Origin: JAFGHJ01 sp964606065
GTDB taxonomy: Bacteria; Hydrothermota; UBA3072
Assembly: GCA_964606065.1 (NCBI GenBank)
Contig: CAZSEX010000001.1
Span: forward strand, 62,001 to 126,000
Direction of reading: 5' to 3'
Length of the DNA: 64,000 bases
Below the pieces are notes generated by a model that was not told where the DNA came from, ran no database searches, and saw only the letters and a list, made by a program, of their open reading frames with translations. Shown piece by piece: positions 58,633 through 64,000 of this stretch. Position numbers and translations under genes: made by a program. Positions within the stretch are counted from its first letter, which is position 1. Every line of letters begins with the position of its first letter.

Positions 58633-59245
58633 ATTGGGCGTTTTAGTTTCCGGCAGAGGTTCTAATCTTCAGGCTATTATCGATAAGAGTAAATTCGGAG
58701 AAATCGACGCGGAGGTGGCTGTCGTTCTTTCCGACAACCCGAACGCTCATGCGCTCCAGAGAGCGAAAAAACTGGGGATTGAAGCCCATTATATTGATCC
58801 GGAAAACACAAAACCCGTGTTGATCGGTAAAGCCGAAGATAATTATATTAATGTTTTAAAAAAACATAATGTGGACCTTGTTTGTCTTGCCGGATTTATG
58901 AGGGTAGTAAAAGAAAAAATTATATCAGAATATAAATGGAAAATGATGAACATTCATCCTTCTCTTTTGCCGTCTTTCAAGGGTCTTCGCGCTCAGAAGC
59001 AGGCGCTGAATTACGGAGTACGTTTCGCCGGAGCCACCGTTCATTTCGTTACAGGAAATGTGGATGGAGGTCCAATAATTCTACAGGCTGTGGTTCCGGT
59101 TTATCAGGACGATACTGAAGAAATTTTATCGAGCAGAATTTTAAGGGAAGAACACAGGATTTATTCTGAAGCTATAGATCTTTTTGCCAAAAACAAATTA
59201 AAAATAAAAGAAGGGAAAGTATTTATAAAGGAAAAAAATGGATAA
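58622..59245 (+). CDS. purN: Phosphoribosylglycinamide formyltransferase
   Basis: A 207-residue enzyme of purine synthesis transferring a formyl group from 10-formyl-THF to GAR. Motifs: VLVSGRGSNLQAI (phosphate loop), CLAGFMRVV, the catalytic region MNIHPSLLPSFKG and VDGGPIILQ with the catalytic aspartate. GTG start, preceded by GAGGAGG and overlapping the previous gene by 11 bases. Confidence 0.95.
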   Translation: MPCRLGVLVSGRGSNLQAIIDKSKFGEIDAEVAVVLSDNPNAHALQRAKKLGIEAHYIDPENTKPVLIGKAEDNYINVLKKHNVDLVCLAGFMRVVKEKIISEYKWKMMNIHPSLLPSFKGLRAQKQALNYGVRFAGATVHFVTGNVDGGPIILQAVVPVYQDDTEEILSSRILREEHRIYSEAIDLFAKNKLKIKEGKVFIKEKNG

Positions 59246-60236
59246 TAAATTAAAAATAGGTCTGGCAGGGGCGGGAGCAGTAGCGCAGATTGGTTATTTA
59301 CCGGTAATTGTAGAGAGAGAAGATCTCGTTCTCGAAGCTGTCTGTGAATCGAATAGTGAAAAAGTGGATATTATTTCCAGGATGTATAAAACAGAAAAGA
59401 TATTCACAGATTACGAAAAAATGCTGCAGGATTCGGAGATAGACACGGTAATCATTGCTACTCCTAATTATCTGCATACGCCCATGGCTATTTCCGCGCT
59501 CGAATACGGGAAAAATGTTCTGTGTGAAATGCCTCTCGGTCTCGATGCTAAAGAAGTGAAAAACCTGGGAGAAATTGTAGATTCTTCCGGTTTAATCTTA
59601 ATGCCCGCTTTCAACGGGAGGTTTAGACCCGATGTTGGGATATTGAAGGACCTTGTTTTCAACGGAGAATTAGGTAAACTTTCTTTTGCCAAGGCGGGAT
59701 GGTTGAAATCGTTGCATGAAGAACATCTCGATGGGTGGAGAAAGGATCCTTTGAAATCGGGAGGGGGAGCTATTATGACCCTGGGAGTGCAAATTCTCGG
59801 CTATGTTACTCATCTTTTTGGCGCCAATGTTTCCTCGGTTGTCGCGGGATTTCATACTACCGATAAAATTGAGGATTCCGGAATAATGTTTTTGCGCTAC
59901 AAAGACGGTAAATATCTTTTGCTTGAAGTTGGGTGGACTCTGCTTTTTGAAAAAGATTTCACTTATTTCAATCTTTATGGAACCGATGGAGTAGGACTTT
60001 TAAATCCTCTTAAGATAAAAAAATTGGAGAACAAAAGGGTTAAAGATATTACTCCCATCAATGTTCCCAAGCACCCGGTCAAAGATTCGTACCATGGTCT
60101 CATAGATTGTTTTGTGAAGGCTATCCGAGAAAAGCATCTAAAAGAGAATACCTGGAAAGACGCTTACAAAATTGCCAAAATAATAGATGCTGCTTACAGA
60201 TCGGCAGAGGAGAAGAAAGAAATTCACCTCGATTGA
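59238..60236 (+). CDS. Gfo/Idh/MocA-family oxidoreductase, second copy
   Basis: A 332-residue dehydrogenase: GLAGAGAVAQIGYLPVIV (Rossmann loop), IIATPNYLHTPMAISALEYG, NVLCEMPLGLD where the usual EKP motif reads EMP, losing the conserved lysine, and GGGAIMTLGVQILGYV. The lysine of EKP normally contacts the substrate or cofactor, so this member may have altered or lost activity. Overlaps purN by eight bases. Confidence 0.9.
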   Translation: MDNKLKIGLAGAGAVAQIGYLPVIVEREDLVLEAVCESNSEKVDIISRMYKTEKIFTDYEKMLQDSEIDTVIIATPNYLHTPMAISALEYGKNVLCEMPLGLDAKEVKNLGEIVDSSGLILMPAFNGRFRPDVGILKDLVFNGELGKLSFAKAGWLKSLHEEHLDGWRKDPLKSGGGAIMTLGVQILGYVTHLFGANVSSVVAGFHTTDKIEDSGIMFLRYKDGKYLLLEVGWTLLFEKDFTYFNLYGTDGVGLLNPLKIKKLENKRVKDITPINVPKHPVKDSYHGLIDCFVKAIREKHLKENTWKDAYKIAKIIDAAYRSAEEKKEIHLD

Positions 60237-60251
60237 GGGTTTTTCTTTACA

Positions 60252-61799
60252 ATGTTGAATTTTATCAAGTGTTTTAAGAATCCTGTTTACAATTATATCC
60301 TGCCTGTTTTTGGAGGAATTTGTTTGACTCTTTCATTTCCTCCTTTTAATTTTTCCATCCTTGCCTGGATTTCTTTTATCCCTCTGTTTTATTCCCTTCG
60401 AGACGGTAAACATAACTTTTTAAAAGGTTTTATAATGGGTTTTGCTTTTTTTTCTACGCTTATCTACTGGATTCCTTTATCGGATGTAGAAAATACTGTT
60501 GTCCCTCAAGTTATTCTCGGGTCTTTTGTTTTGATGATATATCTTTCTTCTTTTTTCGGTCTTTCGGGTTTTTTATATAACAAATCAAATAAAAGAGGTA
60601 TTGTGTATTTGTTCCCGATCGTTTTCTCAGGGCTGGAGTTCCTTCGAAGCCTTTCCTCGGTCTGGGGTTTTACCTGGGGATCGGTTGGTTTTTCTCAGAG
60701 CGGCTTAATTCATCTCGTACAGTTCGCCTCTATTGGAGGTTTGCCACTTGTTACTTTATGGGTTATTTATTTAAACATTTTTATATATTTGTTTTTTAGA
60801 AGTTTGAACGAAAAAAGGAAATACCGAATGATTTATCTGTTTCTGTTTATTTCTTTTCTTGGAATTCCCTTGTTGTATTCCTGGCAAGTACTTCGAAAAG
60901 ATATATCGACCGACGAATACGGAACGGTAGGAGTAATACAACCGAATGTACTGCCGACCAATAAAAGAGAGGGTGGTTTTGAAAGATTACTCAGGATAAA
61001 AAATATTATTGAAGAAGCACCTCCTGCCGATTTATATGTTTTGCCGGAAACAGCATCCCCTTTTTCTGTTTCAAATGACTACGAAACGGAACTTTTTTTT
61101 AAGGCCCTTGCGAGGAAAAAAAATGCACCTATTATTACGGGAACTCTTGATTATAGAAGAAAAGAAGGGAAAATTATGTATTACAACGCGGCAGCGGTAG
61201 TTGATTCGTCCAGTATAAAAGGTATTTATAGGAAAGTATATCTCCTTCCCTTTGTAGAGCGTCTGCCTTTCGATGACGTAATCCCGGTTTTGAAGAGAGT
61301 TAATCTGGGACAGGGGCAGTATACACCGGGTGGAGATTTTACGGTTTTTAAAATCGGGGATTTTAAATTTTCCGTTTATATCTGCTATGAAGGTATTTTC
61401 CCACAGCTTCTGAGAAAGTTTGTGGAAAACGGAGCTGAAGTGCTTGTTAATATTACCGAAGATGGTTGGTTTGGTAGAACCAGCGGTCCTTACCAGCATG
61501 CTCAAATGGCGGCTTTTCAATCGATTATATTCAGAAGGGCGGTTGTGAGGTCCGCCAATACCGGTGTCTCTTTCATCTCGGATCCTTACGGTAGGATTTT
61601 AAAGAAAACCCGGATTTTTACCGCGGATTATATTGTGTGTGAGGTACCTCTTTTGAAATGCCAAACGGTTTACGCGAAAATCGGGAATATTTTTGGATGG
61701 GTTTTTTTTCTGGTTGTTTTATTGGTTTGGGCTGCAGAACCTGCCAAGAAATTTTTTACAAGGAAAAACCGGAAAGATACAAAGGATGTAACTATATAA
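60252..61799 (+). CDS. lnt: Apolipoprotein N-acyltransferase
   Basis: A 515-residue inner-membrane enzyme adding the third acyl chain to lipoproteins. About six N-terminal helices precede a nitrilase-like domain. The Glu-Lys-Cys triad is visible in VLPETASPF, YRKVYLLPFVERLP and VYICYEGIFP; NITEDGWFG follows. Its presence supports Lol-like sorting of mature lipoproteins in this organism. Confidence 0.95.
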   Translation: MLNFIKCFKNPVYNYILPVFGGICLTLSFPPFNFSILAWISFIPLFYSLRDGKHNFLKGFIMGFAFFSTLIYWIPLSDVENTVVPQVILGSFVLMIYLSSFFGLSGFLYNKSNKRGIVYLFPIVFSGLEFLRSLSSVWGFTWGSVGFSQSGLIHLVQFASIGGLPLVTLWVIYLNIFIYLFFRSLNEKRKYRMIYLFLFISFLGIPLLYSWQVLRKDISTDEYGTVGVIQPNVLPTNKREGGFERLLRIKNIIEEAPPADLYVLPETASPFSVSNDYETELFFKALARKKNAPIITGTLDYRRKEGKIMYYNAAAVVDSSSIKGIYRKVYLLPFVERLPFDDVIPVLKRVNLGQGQYTPGGDFTVFKIGDFKFSVYICYEGIFPQLLRKFVENGAEVLVNITEDGWFGRTSGPYQHAQMAAFQSIIFRRAVVRSANTGVSFISDPYGRILKKTRIFTADYIVCEVPLLKCQTVYAKIGNIFGWVFFLVVLLVWAAEPAKKFFTRKNRKDTKDVTI

Positions 61800-61861
61800 A
61801 TGAACAATAAAAGTATTAATTATAAACAATTGAAAACTTTGTGTTCTTTGGTGGGGACAAA

Positions 61862-63232
61862 ATGATAAGAAAACAGAATTTCGAGAGTCTTCTCCGTAAA
61901 ATCAAGCCTTTAGAAAAGATAAAAAAATACGCTGATAAAGCTAATAAAAAAGTTTATCTCGTGGGAGGAATGCTAAGGGACCTTCTGCTTGGTTTTGAAG
62001 TTGATGATATCGACATCGCGATAAGCGGTAAAGGTAAAGATTTCGCGAAGGCGCTCGGCAAATATTTCCGTTTAAAAAAGGATTTGAATGAGTTTAGAGT
62101 AACCAATCAGGATCTGAATATAGATGTGTTGGGTCTTGGCTCTACCGAGATTTTAGATGACCTCGGGAGGAGAGATTTTACCATAAACGCCATGGCATAT
62201 AATCTTCTCGACAAACGTTTTATAGACCCCTTTAATGGTGTTAAAGATCTTGAGAACGGTATTATTAGGGCGGTGAGCAGAAGAAGTATAATGGAAGACA
62301 GTTGTAGAATTCTCAGGGGTTTGCGTTTCAGGGCTTATCTGGGTTTCCAGATCGAGGAAAACACCGCGAATTTATTTAAAGAGTATTCGGATAAGCTCTC
62401 CGAAGTTTCCCCTGAAAGGATACATTTTGAACTGACCGCATTATTTGGCGCCGACAAGACCCATCTGGCTATAGTTCCCGAAATTTTTGATAAAATATTT
62501 TCCGGGTTTTTAAAAATGAAAGAAATTAAAGGGGGAAAAATTACTGACAATCTTTTAGAACATTCGATACTTACTCTTGAAAAAATGGAAACCCTTTCTG
62601 AAGACTTCTCTATTTTTGGTTTCCACAAAAAGAAAATAGAAGCTTATTATTCGGGAAACAAGATGGGTCTTAAAATGTCTGCCCTGCTACATGATATAAA
62701 AAAGCCCGATGCTATGGAAATAAATGGGGACGAGGTTCATTTTTACGGACATGATAAAATGGCTTCTGATTGGTTTAAAAGAATCGGAAAAGTACTGAAG
62801 TTTTCCACCGAGGAGAGAGATTATATTTCTAAGTTAATTTTGCATCATATGTGGATTCATCTGCTTGCCGCCCAGGAGGAAATAACCGAGAGGGCAAAGA
62901 GAAGATTATGTTTTGAGTTGGGTTCAGATGTGATAGGTTTATCTTTGCTTTCGATCGCAGATCAGGCGGCCACAACAGGGAAAATAGACCCCCATTTGGT
63001 TGAAGTTTGTAAGAGAATTATTGATTATTATTTTTCGATGAAGGATGAAGTAACAGAACCTTTACTTAGAGGTAGAGATATTATTGAAAACTTTAATTTA
63101 AGACCGGGGCCGTTGTTTGGGGAGATTTTAAGTAAAGTACAAATGGCTTACGAAGAGGGAGAAATTAAAACAAAACAAGAAGCTCTTGAATTTGTCAGGA
63201 AATACCTTGAAGGTCTTGACATAAGAGAATGA
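61862..63232 (+). CDS. cca: CCA-adding tRNA nucleotidyltransferase / poly(A) polymerase family with HD domain
   Basis: A 456-residue class II nucleotidyltransferase: VYLVGGMLRDLLLG (glycine loop), DDIDIAI (catalytic aspartates), RRDFTINAMAYN, then the HD domain with LLHDIKKPDAM and LILHHMWIH. Both tRNA genes in this window lack an encoded CCA, so a CCA-adding enzyme is needed. I use the ATG at 61862; a GTG 21 bases upstream is possible. Overlaps the next open frame but not the real start of the lipoprotein. Confidence 0.93.
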   Translation: MIRKQNFESLLRKIKPLEKIKKYADKANKKVYLVGGMLRDLLLGFEVDDIDIAISGKGKDFAKALGKYFRLKKDLNEFRVTNQDLNIDVLGLGSTEILDDLGRRDFTINAMAYNLLDKRFIDPFNGVKDLENGIIRAVSRRSIMEDSCRILRGLRFRAYLGFQIEENTANLFKEYSDKLSEVSPERIHFELTALFGADKTHLAIVPEIFDKIFSGFLKMKEIKGGKITDNLLEHSILTLEKMETLSEDFSIFGFHKKKIEAYYSGNKMGLKMSALLHDIKKPDAMEINGDEVHFYGHDKMASDWFKRIGKVLKFSTEERDYISKLILHHMWIHLLAAQEEITERAKRRLCFELGSDVIGLSLLSIADQAATTGKIDPHLVEVCKRIIDYYFSMKDEVTEPLLRGRDIIENFNLRPGPLFGEILSKVQMAYEEGEIKTKQEALEFVRKYLEGLDIRE

Positions 63233-63270
63233 AAAAGTATCTTGGAATAAACGAAAGGAGGAACTATCGA

Positions 63271-63750
63271 ATGAAAATCAGGTTTATCGCAGCGACATTT
63301 ATCCTTGTTTTATTTGTATTTGTTGTTGGCTGCAAAGAAGAAAACGGATTTACCCCACCCGAAGATGGAATGGTCACAAAAAAAATGGCTGAAAACTATG
63401 TTAAAGTTTCTGTTGCTCTCACTGATCTTGCCGAGAATGAAACAGTGAAACTGGCGGAATTCAAGAAGAAACATGAGATCTCTTCCGGGATGAGCGAACT
63501 TAGTGACGAAGAGTATAGAAAAGAAAATCCCACAGTTGTAGCTGCGTGGGACTCGGTACTGAAAGAATGGAACAGAAAAAAAGATTCTGTGCACGAGGAG
63601 CTCGGTATGTCGGAAGAAGAATGGGATTGGATAGCAGGGGCTATTATATCGCATAAAAACAAGGAAATGAGAGATTTTATCCGGGAAGAATTTGATAGAA
63701 GAAAAGGAGAAGAAGACTCGCTACAGACACAACCCACAGATAGTAACTGA
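63271..63750 (+). CDS. Small predicted lipoprotein
   Basis: A 159-residue protein with a lipoprotein signal (FIAATFILVLFVFVVGC, lipid-anchored cysteine at about residue 21) and a charged helical body (for example EEYRKENPTVVAAWDSVLKE). No family recognised. The ATG at 63271 follows AAGGAGGAAC; an earlier ATG at 63229 lacks a site. Its last 74 bases run opposite to the end of the uppP gene. Confidence 0.75.
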   Translation: MKIRFIAATFILVLFVFVVGCKEENGFTPPEDGMVTKKMAENYVKVSVALTDLAENETVKLAEFKKKHEISSGMSELSDEEYRKENPTVVAAWDSVLKEWNRKKDSVHEELGMSEEEWDWIAGAIISHKNKEMRDFIREEFDRRKGEEDSLQTQPTDSN

Positions 63751-64000
63751 ACAGGTAAAGTTCCTTTTTTGTTATTACCCTGTAGAATATCCATAAAGCA
63801 AGGAGACCGGAGAGAAAAGCTGCCAGGGTTCCCGGAAGTAAGTTTAAAAAATTTTCTGCATTAGTACCAAGAATTTCAGGTATATTAATTATAAAAGCTC
63901 CCAGAAGAGCGGGAATAGCGAGGATGAATGAAAATTCGAATGCTTTTTCCCTCTTCACTCCTAAAAGCAACGCTGCGGCTACTGTGAATCCCGACCGTGA
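63677..64000 (-). CDS. uppP: Undecaprenyl-diphosphatase UppP (BacA), N-terminal part outside the window
   Basis: Reading in from the right edge: SRSGFTVAAALLLGVKREKA, the second active-site motif of UppP, then FSFILAIPALLGAFI and two more helices (TLAAFLSGLLALWIFY, YYLWVVSVASLLLLFFY). It recycles undecaprenyl pyrophosphate for cell-wall synthesis. About 108 C-terminal residues are visible; the family is near 265. The end overlaps the lipoprotein gene head-on by 74 bases, and that overlap encodes the last membrane helix. Confidence 0.9.
   Translation of the reverse strand, partial: SRSGFTVAAALLLGVKREKAFEFSFILAIPALLGAFIINIPEILGTNAENFLNLLPGTLAAFLSGLLALWIFYRVITKKELYLFSYYLWVVSVASLLLLFFYQILPG

Overview
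This 64 kb window is chromosomal DNA from an uncultivated-looking, diderm, probably anaerobic bacterium, most likely a candidate phylum of or near the FCB group (WOR-3, Cloacimonetes or KSB1-like). Evidence for a diderm: LptF/LptG, Lnt, a LolA-like protein, a TolC-like channel and several lipoboxes. Evidence for FCB affinity: secreted proteins ending in a type IX-secretion-like C-terminal domain (QNYPNPFSP.. to ..GIYFYKI), a bacterial geranylgeranylglyceryl-phosphate-synthase-family gene, and two PASTA-only proteins. Evidence for anaerobic life: ferredoxins, Fe-S ATPases and a cobalamin adenosyltransferase. I cannot name the taxon. Coding density is high, genes overlap by 1-40 bases, TTG and GTG starts are common, and promoters are close to TTGACA-N16/17-TATAAT. 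I saw no convincing intrinsic terminators.

Layout. 1-359: the end of an aspartate/glutamate racemase. 360-1054: non-coding DNA with a cluster of related hairpins in alternating orientation. 1055-5116: map, a dGTPase-like gene, lptF, lptG. 5153-8205: YjbQ family, flavodoxin, secreted GH51 arabinofuranosidase. 8251-13150 (minus): an export operon of ABC ATPase, two FtsX-type permeases, a LolA-like protein and an outer-membrane barrel. 13286-13406: a small inverted-repeat element. 13562-16324: TPR lipoprotein plus S41 protease, resembling NlpI-Prc or LbcA-CtpA. 16386-20825: GH116-FN3-malectin enzyme and a CBM9 protein, both with sorting domains. 21021-23461 (minus): polyamine operon (deoxyhypusine-synthase family, pyruvoyl arginine decarboxylase, agmatinase). 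23784-28712: alaS, GGGP-synthase family, a flippase-like membrane protein, and a LexA/CI-like regulator.

28833-32737: an operon behind a good Fur box, with a DUF5320 Gly-rich protein, methyltransferase, ferredoxin, one polypeptide holding two ferredoxin-carrying MinD/Mrp ATPases, and PduO-type adenosyltransferase. 32761-33207 is a deleted AcuC/HDAC relic. 33436-34060: tRNA-Arg(ACG), tadA and tRNA-Ser(CGA) packed together; TadA is the enzyme that makes inosine in tRNA-Arg(ACG). 34086-42512: M6-like metalloprotease, small membrane protein, cysS, rsmB, two PASTA proteins, bioY. 42581-48632 (minus): Yip1-TolC-MacA-MacB-type efflux operon ending in a glycosyltransferase. 48870-51009 (minus): three paralogous membrane proteins with a winged-helix regulator and a palindromic operator on the -10 box. 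51151-51340: a 74-bp-period repeat array. 51348-55141 (minus): Gfo/Idh/MocA oxidoreductase and a Ca-type P-ATPase. 55163-55900: a scar joining the front of a DUF389 gene to the back of an aminotransferase gene. 56496-63750: transglutaminase-like protein, ABC ATPase, purN, second Gfo/Idh/MocA, lnt, CCA-adding enzyme, lipoprotein. 63677-64000 (minus): the end of uppP.

The most notable items are the hairpin cluster at 701-922, the tRNA-Arg(ACG)-tadA-tRNA-Ser unit, the Fur-box Fe-S ATPase operon with a fused double ATPase, the regulator/paralogue operon with its operator, and the DUF389/aminotransferase scar. None is proved to be a new system from sequence alone.
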